Origin: an uncultured Eubacteriales bacterium
Lineage (GTDB): Bacteria; Bacillota; Clostridia; Oscillospirales; CAG-272
DNA: 45,683 nucleotides
NCBI GenBank assembly: GCA_934503195.1
Contig: CAKSVM010000015.1
Coordinates: 1 to 45,683 of the forward strand
Reading direction: 5' to 3'
The translations under genes were made by a program, and so were the position numbers. Below the pieces are notes generated by a model, which was not told the origin of the DNA, ran no database searches, and worked only from the letters and a program-made list of their open reading frames with translations. Position 1 is the first letter of the stretch. The number at the start of each line of letters is the position of its first letter. Shown here piece after piece: positions 8,026 to 15,625 of the stretch.

Positions 8026-9174
8026 TCACACCGCGCATATCAGCCTGAACACCTGTTCGGCCGTGTCGGCGAGATTCTTCGCGGCGTAGTCCCTGTCAAG
8101 CGCGGCTTCAAGCCCGCAGACCTCGCGGAGAATCGGGAAGAACGCGTCGATTCCGGCGGCGTTGCAGTCTCCCGCGCCGGCTCCGACACAGCCCGAAAGG
8201 GCGACGCAGGGCTTCGAATATCTCTTCGCGAGCCTCGCGACCTCGGACGGAGCCTTGCCCATCGCGGTCTGCGCGTCGATTCTGCCTTCCCCGGTGACGA
8301 CGATATCGGCCGATTTTATCTTCTCCTCAAGCCCTGACGCGCCGATAACGAGTCCCGCGCCCGGAAGAAGCTCGGCTCCCAGAAAGGTTCTGAGCGCGAA
8401 TCCGAGTCCGCCCGCCGCGCCGCTTCCCGGATATTCCGGGTCGGCCGCGGGGAAAATCTCAACCGCGCGGTCGGCGAAGTTTTTCATCCACGCGTCAAGG
8501 AGCGGGATTTCCGATTCCTCCGCGCCCTTCTGCGGGGCGAAGACCGCGGCGCATCCCCTCTCTCCGAGAAGCGGATTCGTGACGTCGCAGGCGACCCTGA
8601 AACGGCATTCCGGAAGGTGAGAGACTTCCGGAAGCGTGATTTTCGCGAGATCCCGCAGTCCCGCCGCGCCGCGTCTTATCGGTTCCGAGTCCGCGCCGAG
8701 AAGTCCGAAGCCGAGTGCCTCCAGCATCCCGGCTCCGCCGTCGTTTGTCGCGCTTCCGCCGATGCAGATTATGAAGTCGCGTATCCCGCGGCTCATCGCG
8801 TCGAGAATCAGCTCGCCGACGCCGTAGGTCGAGGAGTGCTTTATGTCAAGCTCGTCATGTGAGAGAAGGGTTATCCCGGCGGCGGACGCCATCTCGATGA
8901 CGGCGGTCTGACCGCTTTTTCCCGGGATTATCCCGTATTCCGAGCCGATCACGCGCCCCAGCGGATCGTGAGCCTTCACCTTTACCATCGTCCCGTGAAG
9001 CGACCCGGCAAGCGCGGCCGCTGTTCCCTCGCCGCCGTCGGCAAGGGGTGAGACGATGACCTCACATCCGGGTATCGCGCGCTTTATCCCTTCCGCGGCG
9101 GAATTCCCGGCCTCTTCCGAGGTCAGGCTCCCCTTGAAGGAATCAATCGCCACGACAATCCTTTTCGGCCTCAT
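8026..9174 (-). CDS. glxK: Glycerate kinase (GlxK/GarK family)
   Basis: 382 residues, the usual length of the family. It phosphorylates D-glycerate with ATP in the cytosol. Visible motifs are the N-terminal AIDSFKGSLTSEEAG, DGGEGTAAAL near residue 47, GIRDFIICIGGSATNDGG near residue 130, and GTGAAGG-like and VVTGEGRIDAQT segments in the C-terminal domain. Its ATG overlaps the stop of the upstream alpha-mannosidase gene (ATGA, 9171-9174), so the two are almost certainly translated together. That coupling suggests the glycerate comes from hydrolysis by the mannosidase. Confidence 0.92.
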   Translation of the reverse strand: MRPKRIVVAIDSFKGSLTSEEAGNSAAEGIKRAIPGCEVIVSPLADGGEGTAAALAGSLHGTMVKVKAHDPLGRVIGSEYGIIPGKSGQTAVIEMASAAGITLLSHDELDIKHSSTYGVGELILDAMSRGIRDFIICIGGSATNDGGAGMLEALGFGLLGADSEPIRRGAAGLRDLAKITLPEVSHLPECRFRVACDVTNPLLGERGCAAVFAPQKGAEESEIPLLDAWMKNFADRAVEIFPAADPEYPGSGAAGGLGFALRTFLGAELLPGAGLVIGASGLEEKIKSADIVVTGEGRIDAQTAMGKAPSEVARLAKRYSKPCVALSGCVGAGAGDCNAAGIDAFFPILREVCGLEAALDRDYAAKNLADTAEQVFRLICAV

Positions 9175-12100
9175 TTAAGCTTTATGGTAAGGATCTCGAA
9201 GCCCGAGATATCGGTCTTTATGACGCCGTCCTCGACCTTAAGCTCAGCGAGTTCGTTCTCGGAGAGATCGCAGAGATAAGCCTTTTCAAACTTCATGCCC
9301 GGCTTTACCGAGAGGTGGGACTTCATGTTCTTGAATTCGTAGAGACGGAGGATCGTGTCGTTTCCGTCCTCGGACTCCTTGATCGTCTCGCAGATCACGT
9401 TATCGCGATCGAGCGTGACGGCCGAGAAGGACTCGGGGATGAGGCTTTCGTCTCCCGACGCCTTTACCGCGGTCATCGGATAGTTGAGGTAGTAAGCGAG
9501 CTTCGCGGTTTCCGAGTCGGCGAGTCTTCCGGCGTGCGGGCAGAGCGAGTAGACGAACTTTATCTCGCCCTGATCGGCCTCGGGGTCCGGGTAAGCGCCA
9601 GACTTGAAGAGCGAGAGCATGATGGTTCCGTTGTGGATATCATGACCGTACTTGCAGTCGTTGATGATCGAGACGCCGTAGCCGCCGTCCGAGAGATCGG
9701 CGTACTTCTGCGCGCAGACCTCGAACTTCGCCGCGTCCCAGCTCGTGTTGGTGTGGGTCGGACGCTCGATCGTACCGAACTGGATTTCATACGTGGCCTT
9801 GTCCGAGTTGATATCGACCGGGAATGCCGCCTTGACCATGATGTGATGCTGATGCCAGTCGGCGACCGTGTCGAAGTCGATCTTCGCGATATTGTCCCAG
9901 AACCAGATCGTCTGGGTGATCTTCGACTTCTGATAGGGGCGGACGAGCTTTATGCCGCGTCTTACGCCGTCCTCGACGAACTCAACCGACTCGACGTCGG
10001 TGAGGGTCTTGTACTTGTCGACCGAGTAGCACTGCCACTCCCAGTTGTCGTACTGATCGGGATGATCGGCGTAGAGTCTGATCTCGTTCGCCTTCGCGCC
10101 GGCCTTCAGAACCTCGCGGTCGTTCTTCTTGTCGTAGATCGAGACGATCTGCCAGAACTCGTCGAAGGAGACCGTGAAGATATCGGTCTCGACCTTATGC
10201 CCGTCGAGCTTTATGTGGTTGCCGCGTCTGAAATCGTTCGTGAGCTTATAGCCCTTTGACGGCATATCGCTTACGAGCATAGTCTCGCCGTCAACGACGA
10301 CCGGGCCGCCGCAGGCAAATGAGTGTGGGTTGAAGACAACGTAGCCCTTGTTCTTGTCGAGCTTCGACGCGATCGCGGTCTTCGCCGAATCCACGATTCC
10401 GTCACCGATATCTTTTATCTCCTTGTAGTCGATATCGCACTGATCGTAAACCGGCTTTATCGACGAGCCGGGGATAATGTCGTGGAACTGGTTTGTGAGG
10501 ATCATCTCCCAGCCGTGGTGAAGCGAGGCTTTCGGGAATTCGGTTCCGAGAAGAGCCTTTTCGAGGGTCGCCATGAACTCGGCGTCGAGGTAGAGGAACT
10601 CGGACTGTCTGTTGTTCCGCTTGTTCTTCGAGATCGAGGTGTAGGTTCCGCGGTGGAATTCGAGGTAAAGCTCGCCCTGCCATGTGGGAAGGAGGGGATT
10701 GTTCTCGATCTTCTTCTCAAGCCGTTTTAAGAAGTTTCCGGCGAAGTCGATCTTGAATACCGGCGCGCCGGGAATTCCCTTCGCAGTGCGGCGTCCCATT
10801 TCGAGATGCTCGAGCGTGGGTCCTCCGCCGCCGTCGCCGAAACCGAAGGTGACGATCGCTTCGTTGTTTAAGTACTTCTGCTGATAGCGGTTCCAGGTTC
10901 CGGCGATCATTCTCGATCCGGTGTTGGCGACGTAGGTCGTCTGACGCGATGGCGCGCCGCGTCCCTGATCCTGAGCGGTTAAGAAGTAGGTGTTGATCGG
11001 CGTTCCGTCGATTCCGTGCCATGCGAAGGTGTCGTAGGGGATCGTGTTCGTGTCGTTCCAGCCTATCTTGGAGGTGACGAACCAGTCGACGCCGGATTTT
11101 TTAAGAATCTGCGGCAGAGCGGCCGAGTAGCCGAAGACGTCGGGAAGCCAGAGAACGCGGTTGTCAACTCCGAACTCGTCCTTGAAGAATCTCTTGCCGT
11201 ACATGACCTGTCTCACAAGGCTCTCGCCCGAGGTGAGGTTGCAGTCGGCCTCGACCCACATCGCGCCCTCGCACTCCCAGCGGCCGTCCTTTATGCGCTC
11301 CTTTACGCGCTCGTAGGTCTCGGGAGCTTCCTCTTTGAGATCCTTGTAGAGGAGAGCCTGACTCGACATGAACTTGTATTCGGGATACTGATCCATGAGT
11401 TCGAGAACGGTGGCGAAGGAACGCTGAACCTTTTCGCGGGTCTGCTTCAGCGTCCAGAGCCACGCGCAGTCGATATGGGTGTGGCCGATGCCGATCGTGG
11501 TCGGCGAGTCGTCTCCGCGCTCGGGAGAGCAGTACTTGCCGTAGAATTCCTCGTCCATGTAGGCCTTGGCCTTTTCGACCGACTCGAAGAAGTCGGCTCC
11601 GCCGATCTCATAGAGTTCGAGGAAGGAGACCGCCGCGTCGAGGTGACGGATGATCTCGGCGTACTCGTGCGAGTTCGGGTCGAGGTAGTCGAGCATCTGG
11701 AAGGGGACGGTTATGTCGTACCAGAGCTGATCGCAGGTCGTGTTGACGTTGACAAGCTGAGCGTAGAAGCGCGACGAGGTGATCTCGGGTCCGGTGTAGG
11801 CGTAGACATAGACGTCGTGATGAGGCGCGTCGTCGAGGTTGACGAAGGTGTGGTTGGTGTCAAGACCCTGACGCAGAACGCCGTCGATGTAGGCGATGAA
11901 CTGCGGGTTGCAGGAATCCCAGCCGCCGCGCTCGGTCTTGAGGATGAGCCGGATCGGCTTTGCTTTCATGTCTTCGGGGACGTTCACCTCAAAGTGGAAC
12001 CACGCGTGCGAATCCTTTCCGCTTCCCCAGACGCCGCCCGAGGTGAAGGGCGTGAATTCAGAGAGCGCGGGCGGGGTGTTCGAGGTCTTGTAGTCGGAGG

Positions 12101-12200
12101 GGCAGGAGGTGATATCGGGGATATCGCGCCAGCCGACAAGACGCTGCGAGTTTATGATGCCGAGGTACCGTTTTATTTTTCTGTACTGTTTTTCAAACAT
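9171..12200 (-). CDS. GH38 alpha-mannosidase
   Basis: 1009 residues with no signal peptide, so cytoplasmic. The metal-binding motif HTHID is at residues 240-244, and the catalytic nucleophile is Asp354 in WLPDVFGYSAALPQI, both hallmarks of family GH38. An N-terminal ~200-residue module precedes the catalytic barrel, the three-helix middle region carries NQFHDIIPGSS, and a large C-terminal beta domain follows. I chose the ATG at 12200 because AGAAAGGAAG lies just upstream; an in-frame ATG at 12245 lies within the promoter. It retains mannose from alpha-linked substrates. Being coupled to glycerate kinase hints at a mannosyl-glycerate type substrate, though intracellular N-glycan trimming remains possible. 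Confidence 0.92.
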   Translation of the reverse strand: MFEKQYRKIKRYLGIINSQRLVGWRDIPDITSCPSDYKTSNTPPALSEFTPFTSGGVWGSGKDSHAWFHFEVNVPEDMKAKPIRLILKTERGGWDSCNPQFIAYIDGVLRQGLDTNHTFVNLDDAPHHDVYVYAYTGPEITSSRFYAQLVNVNTTCDQLWYDITVPFQMLDYLDPNSHEYAEIIRHLDAAVSFLELYEIGGADFFESVEKAKAYMDEEFYGKYCSPERGDDSPTTIGIGHTHIDCAWLWTLKQTREKVQRSFATVLELMDQYPEYKFMSSQALLYKDLKEEAPETYERVKERIKDGRWECEGAMWVEADCNLTSGESLVRQVMYGKRFFKDEFGVDNRVLWLPDVFGYSAALPQILKKSGVDWFVTSKIGWNDTNTIPYDTFAWHGIDGTPINTYFLTAQDQGRGAPSRQTTYVANTGSRMIAGTWNRYQQKYLNNEAIVTFGFGDGGGGPTLEHLEMGRRTAKGIPGAPVFKIDFAGNFLKRLEKKIENNPLLPTWQGELYLEFHRGTYTSISKNKRNNRQSEFLYLDAEFMATLEKALLGTEFPKASLHHGWEMILTNQFHDIIPGSSIKPVYDQCDIDYKEIKDIGDGIVDSAKTAIASKLDKNKGYVVFNPHSFACGGPVVVDGETMLVSDMPSKGYKLTNDFRRGNHIKLDGHKVETDIFTVSFDEFWQIVSIYDKKNDREVLKAGAKANEIRLYADHPDQYDNWEWQCYSVDKYKTLTDVESVEFVEDGVRRGIKLVRPYQKSKITQTIWFWDNIAKIDFDTVADWHQHHIMVKAAFPVDINSDKATYEIQFGTIERPTHTNTSWDAAKFEVCAQKYADLSDGGYGVSIINDCKYGHDIHNGTIMLSLFKSGAYPDPEADQGEIKFVYSLCPHAGRLADSETAKLAYYLNYPMTAVKASGDESLIPESFSAVTLDRDNVICETIKESEDGNDTILRLYEFKNMKSHLSVKPGMKFEKAYLCDLSENELAELKVEDGVIKTDISGFEILTIKLK

Positions 12201-12236
12201 ATGGCAATGCTTCCTTTCTGGAAAGTATCCGAGACA

Positions 12237-12265
12237 ATTATACAAATAAAATCGGCGTTTGTCAA
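12237..12265 (-). promoter_or_regulatory. Consensus promoter of the mannosidase operon
   Basis: Minus strand: TTGACA (12265-12260), 17-bp spacer, TATAAT (12242-12237). Both hexamers are perfect. Confidence 0.9.
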
Positions 12266-12274
12266 GATGGTTTT

Positions 12275-12313
12275 TGAAAAAAGATCATATCCGCACTCAA
12301 AAAGATCATATTT
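12275..12313 (-). promoter_or_regulatory. Direct repeat, 21-bp period, upstream of the mannosidase promoter
   Basis: On the minus strand GC-(AA or GG)-ATATGATCTTTTT occurs twice with a 21-bp period, ending about 13 bp before the -35. This geometry is typical of AraC-family activator half-sites. The rest of the 330-bp gap up to rimM holds the rimM promoter and a short CGGACA/TGTCCG dyad (12421-12446). Confidence 0.55.
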
Positions 12314-12468
12314 GCAATAAAACCGGAACGAAACTTTCGTGGCGTCTTGGCGGTAAAAGCCCGATTCTACGGGGACTTTTTTGCGCCGCGCGCAACTTTC
12401 CGGACGTGAGTTTTACAAACCGGACAGGTTTTCCGAAATGTGTCCGATAAATAAAATTTCAAAAACCC

Positions 12469-12497
12469 TTGTAAATTCTGGGAAAATGTGCTACAAT
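12469..12497 (+). promoter_or_regulatory. Promoter of the rimM-trmD-murJ operon
   Basis: TTGTAA (12469-12474), 17-bp spacer, TACAAT (12492-12497). GGGAGA then leads to the ATG at 12531. Confidence 0.75.
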
Positions 12498-12530
12498 ATA
12501 TGTATCCTTACTCTTTGGGAGAATTTTATA

Positions 12531-13076
12531 ATGGAAAAATATCTCGAATGCGGAAAGATCATAAACACCCACGGCGTCAGGGGCGCGGTGAAAATCGAGT
12601 CGTGGTGCGACTCGCCTGAGGTGCTCTGCGCGCTTTCCAGAATGTATTATAAGAAAAAAGACGAATATCTGCCGCTTGAGGTCGTCAAGGCCTCGGTTCA
12701 CAAGGGCTGCGCGCTGGTTTATTTTGAGGGCGTGGACACGATGGAGGCCGCGCAGATGTTAAAGAACCGCGTCGTCTATGCCGACCGCGATGATCTTGAG
12801 ATAGGCGACGACCGGGTCTTTGTCGCCGACATAATCGGCCTTGACGTCTATGACGAACGCGACGGGAAAAAGCTAGGCGTGCTTTCGGATCTGATTGAAA
12901 GCCCGGCCTCAGATCTCTTTGCCGTAAAGACGAAGGGCGGGGAGGTGCTTGTCCCGGCGGTCGAGGAATTCATCGGACACATCGACGAGAGCGGAGTATA
13001 TCTGCGGCCGATCCCCGGTATGTTCGACGACGACGCCGAGACGGTCGACGATTCGGGAGACGATGATGAGATTTGA
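12531..13076 (+). CDS. rimM: Ribosome maturation factor RimM
   Basis: 181 residues. RimM assists maturation of the 30S head through binding to protein S19. It shows the N-terminal RimM beta-barrel start (GKIINTHGVRGAVKI, residues 7-21) and a C-terminal PRC-barrel (around VADIIGLDVYDERDGKKLG and LVPAVEEFIGHID). The last ~15 residues are an unusually acidic tail (DDDAETVDDSGDDDEI). I chose the start at 12531 because it follows a GGGAGA site and matches the family's N terminus. It overlaps trmD by 11 bases. The rpsP and rplS genes that often flank this pair are not here. Confidence 0.95.
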   Translation: MEKYLECGKIINTHGVRGAVKIESWCDSPEVLCALSRMYYKKKDEYLPLEVVKASVHKGCALVYFEGVDTMEAAQMLKNRVVYADRDDLEIGDDRVFVADIIGLDVYDERDGKKLGVLSDLIESPASDLFAVKTKGGEVLVPAVEEFIGHIDESGVYLRPIPGMFDDDAETVDDSGDDDEI

Positions 13077-13848
13077 CATAATGACCCTCTTCCCCGATAT
13101 GGTCGACACCATACTCTCGACGAGCATAATCGGCCGCGCCGAGGCCGCCGGACACATTGAGACGCGTTCCCACAACATACGTGACTACTCAAAGGACAAG
13201 CATCACCGCGTCGACGACTCGCCCTACGGCGGCGGGATGGGGATGCTGATGAGTCCGGTTCCGATCTACGACTGCTACAGGGCGATACTCGATATGCAGA
13301 AGGAAGCCGACGCGCTCCGGGAAACTCCGCCGAAACGCCGGGTCATCTATATGTCGCCGCGCGGAAAGGTGCTGACCCAGAGACGCGCCTATGAGCTTAC
13401 CGCTTATGACAACCTCATAATCCTCTGCGGACACTATGAGGGGGTTGACGAGCGGATAATCGAGGAGATCGTCGACGAGGAGATCTCTATCGGCGATTAC
13501 GTACTGACGGGCGGCGAGCTTCCGGCCTGCGTTTTAGTCGACTGCGTGTCAAGGATGCTTGACGGCGTGCTTTCAAACGACGACTGCTGGCGCGGCGAGA
13601 GCATCGCGTCGGGAATGCTCGAATATCCGCAGTACACGCGCCCGGTCGATTTCATGGGACGCAAAGTCCCCGAGGTGCTGCTCTCGGGACATCACGCGAA
13701 CATCGAACGCTGGCGGCGTGAGATGGCGGTGAAGAAGACGCTTGAAGCGCGTCCCGACCTTCTCGGAGGAGCCGGAGTCGGCTTTGACAAGGGCGAGCCT
13801 TCGCCCGGAAAAGGCGGAAATTCTTCGGACGGGGAGAAAAATTCATGA
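13066..13848 (+). CDS. trmD: tRNA (guanine37-N1)-methyltransferase
   Basis: 260 residues. TrmD methylates G37 of tRNAs using S-adenosylmethionine, which prevents +1 frameshifting. The trefoil-knot motifs are clear: YGGGMGMLM, LCGHYEGVDERI and ISIGDYVLTGGELPA. I chose the ATG at 13066 over the one at 13063 because the GGGAGA site ends at 13060. The last ~25 residues (Gly/Ser/Lys-rich) extend past the usual end. The gene overlaps rimM at its start and murJ by ATGA at its end. Confidence 0.96.
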   Translation: MRFDIMTLFPDMVDTILSTSIIGRAEAAGHIETRSHNIRDYSKDKHHRVDDSPYGGGMGMLMSPVPIYDCYRAILDMQKEADALRETPPKRRVIYMSPRGKVLTQRRAYELTAYDNLIILCGHYEGVDERIIEEIVDEEISIGDYVLTGGELPACVLVDCVSRMLDGVLSNDDCWRGESIASGMLEYPQYTRPVDFMGRKVPEVLLSGHHANIERWRREMAVKKTLEARPDLLGGAGVGFDKGEPSPGKGGNSSDGEKNS

Positions 13849-15407
13849 AAAACGGGAACAATTCCGCGTCAAAAAGCGTCAAAACAGTAGCGGTCATGAT
13901 GTTCGCGACCGTGATCGCAAAGCTCCTCGGAATGCTCCGCTCGACCTTGCAGGCGGGAGCGTACGGCGCGACGGCCGAGGCGAACGCCTTCACGGCGGCG
14001 TCAAAGCTCCCGCTGACCTTTTTCGATCTTCTGCTCGCGGCGGCGGTTCTCGGGTGCTTCATCCCGGCCTACAACTCGTTTTCGGGGAAGAAGGATAAAG
14101 ACTCTCCGGAAAAATCCGCGAAGGAGGCCGACGATTTCGCGGCGGCGTTCTTAACCTTCATAATCGCGGCCTGCGGGATACTCGCGGTGGCCGGAATGCT
14201 CTTCGCAAAACCGATGCTGACGCTCATCGCGCCGAATCTCGACGAGGCCTCGCTCGCGCTCGCGGTGACGCTCACGAGGATCATGTTCCCGCTGGTGATC
14301 TTCACCGGATCGGCGTATACGCTCGTCGGGGTCTTGCAGTCAAAGGGATCCTTCATCGCCCCGGCGATGATCAGCGCGATCTCAAACGCCGGGGTCGTCG
14401 CGTATCTGATCTTCTTCAACGGAATGCTCGGCGAGCGCGGGATCTACGGACTGGCGTTCGCGTATATGCTCTCGTGGCTTGTGCAGCTTCTGACGCTTAT
14501 CGTGCCGCTGAAAAGAGCAGGGTTCGTGTTCAGGCTCAGGTTTGACATAAAGAATCCCGCGCTTATCCGCGCGCTGAAAACCGCGCCGCCTATAATGATC
14601 GGTTCGTGGCTCGCCCCGGCGGGAACGCTGCTCGGGCAGTACTTCGCGGCGAGATGCGGAGTCGCGGGCGCGACGACCGACTTTGACCTCGCGAACAACG
14701 TCTATATAATCATCGCCGGGACGCTTACCTACAGCATCTGCAACTACACCTTTCCGAAGATCTCAAAGCTCTCGGCCGAGGGCGACTCGGAGGAGTTCGC
14801 GAAGACGGTGCGCGGCGGACTGACTTCCGCGCTTCTCATCGTGATTCCGATAATGTCGGCGGCGTTCGTGCTCGCGGGAGAGGGAGTCTCGGTGCTCTAT
14901 CTGCGCGGAAAATTCACTCCCGAGGACGCGGCGAACACGACGGCCGCGCTCCTTCCGATTCTTGCCGCGATGCCCTTCTTCGGCGTCACGGAGCTCTTCT
15001 CGCGGACGTTCTACTCAAAGGGCGAGGTGCGGCTTCCGATGTTTGCCGCGCTGATTGGAATCGCCTGCAACGCGCTCTGCGGCGCGGCACTTGTGAATCC
15101 GGGTCTTTTCGGAATCAGCGCGGTCGGAATCGCGAACGCGGCCGGACAGACCGCCTCGGCGGTATTCCTGTTCGTCTCGGCGGCAAAGCGGATTCCGGGG
15201 CTTATCGAACGGAAATTCCTCGCTGAAATCGCGAAGCTGATTTTCGGCGGGGTGCTGGTCTTCACGGTCTGCGCGGTGATGAAGGCGGTTATCAGCTCGG
15301 ATCCGTTTGTCTCGTCCTTCCTCACGAACGTCGTGAAGGCGATGGTGATTTTCCTGCCGTCGGCGGCGGTTTATGTCGTCTACGCTAAGGTCGTGAAGCT
15401 TTTCTGA
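13845..15407 (+). CDS. murJ: Lipid II flippase MurJ
   Basis: 520 residues, polytopic, about 14 membrane segments of MVF/MviN type. It flips lipid II across the cytoplasmic membrane for peptidoglycan synthesis. The N-terminal region TVIAKLLGMLRSTLQAGAYG includes the conserved Arg of transmembrane helix 1-2, and the motif around ANAFTAASKLP fits the family. It is coupled to trmD through ATGA, an unusual place for murJ, which lies here upstream of a polymerase-type gene and away from the dcw cluster. Confidence 0.93.
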   Translation: MKNGNNSASKSVKTVAVMMFATVIAKLLGMLRSTLQAGAYGATAEANAFTAASKLPLTFFDLLLAAAVLGCFIPAYNSFSGKKDKDSPEKSAKEADDFAAAFLTFIIAACGILAVAGMLFAKPMLTLIAPNLDEASLALAVTLTRIMFPLVIFTGSAYTLVGVLQSKGSFIAPAMISAISNAGVVAYLIFFNGMLGERGIYGLAFAYMLSWLVQLLTLIVPLKRAGFVFRLRFDIKNPALIRALKTAPPIMIGSWLAPAGTLLGQYFAARCGVAGATTDFDLANNVYIIIAGTLTYSICNYTFPKISKLSAEGDSEEFAKTVRGGLTSALLIVIPIMSAAFVLAGEGVSVLYLRGKFTPEDAANTTAALLPILAAMPFFGVTELFSRTFYSKGEVRLPMFAALIGIACNALCGAALVNPGLFGISAVGIANAAGQTASAVFLFVSAAKRIPGLIERKFLAEIAKLIFGGVLVFTVCAVMKAVISSDPFVSSFLTNVVKAMVIFLPSAAVYVVYAKVVKLF

Positions 15408-15441
15408 CAGCGCGGTTTTGCTGTCTTGCTCAATAAACACC

Positions 15442-15459
15442 CGGTGCCTGAAAGCACCG
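15442..15459 (+). other. Small hairpin between murJ and the microprotein
   Basis: A perfect 6-bp stem, CGGTGC / GCACCG, with a 6-base loop lies just before the Shine-Dalgarno site of the 22-codon gene. It lacks a U-run and so is not a clear terminator. Confidence 0.4.
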
Positions 15460-15481
15460 ATGAATATCGGGAGGTTTCTGA

Positions 15482-15550
15482 ATGCTGGTACTCGCGTATG
15501 TCCTGTTTCTGCCTATAATAATTTTAATATGGATCGCAAAGGATTCGTGA
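15482..15550 (+). CDS. 22-residue membrane microprotein
   Basis: A 22-codon reading frame, MLVLAYVLFLPIIILIWIAK followed by Asp-Ser and TGA. It is almost entirely hydrophobic, long enough to cross the membrane once, with a Pro in the middle and a charged C-terminal Lys-Asp. It has a near-perfect ribosome-binding site (GGGAGG, 15469-15474) at a 7-base spacing, better than that of many large genes here. It lies between murJ and a polymerase-type gene in the same direction. I do not recognise a family; candidates are a regulator of a nearby membrane protein or a small toxin-like peptide. Translation is inferred from the ribosome-binding site and composition only. Confidence 0.5.
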   Translation: MLVLAYVLFLPIIILIWIAKDS

Positions 15551-15625
15551 GTCTGTCAAAAAACTGACCGATTCGGAATCTTATGCGCTGACGCGGTAAA
15601 CCGCTCTGCTTTTTTCAAGGAGGTA

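Noticed and set aside
11016..12320. 434-codon open frame on the plus strand
   Set aside because: It runs antisense to the GH38 mannosidase and shows no family motif; it is an artefact of GC-rich codon use.
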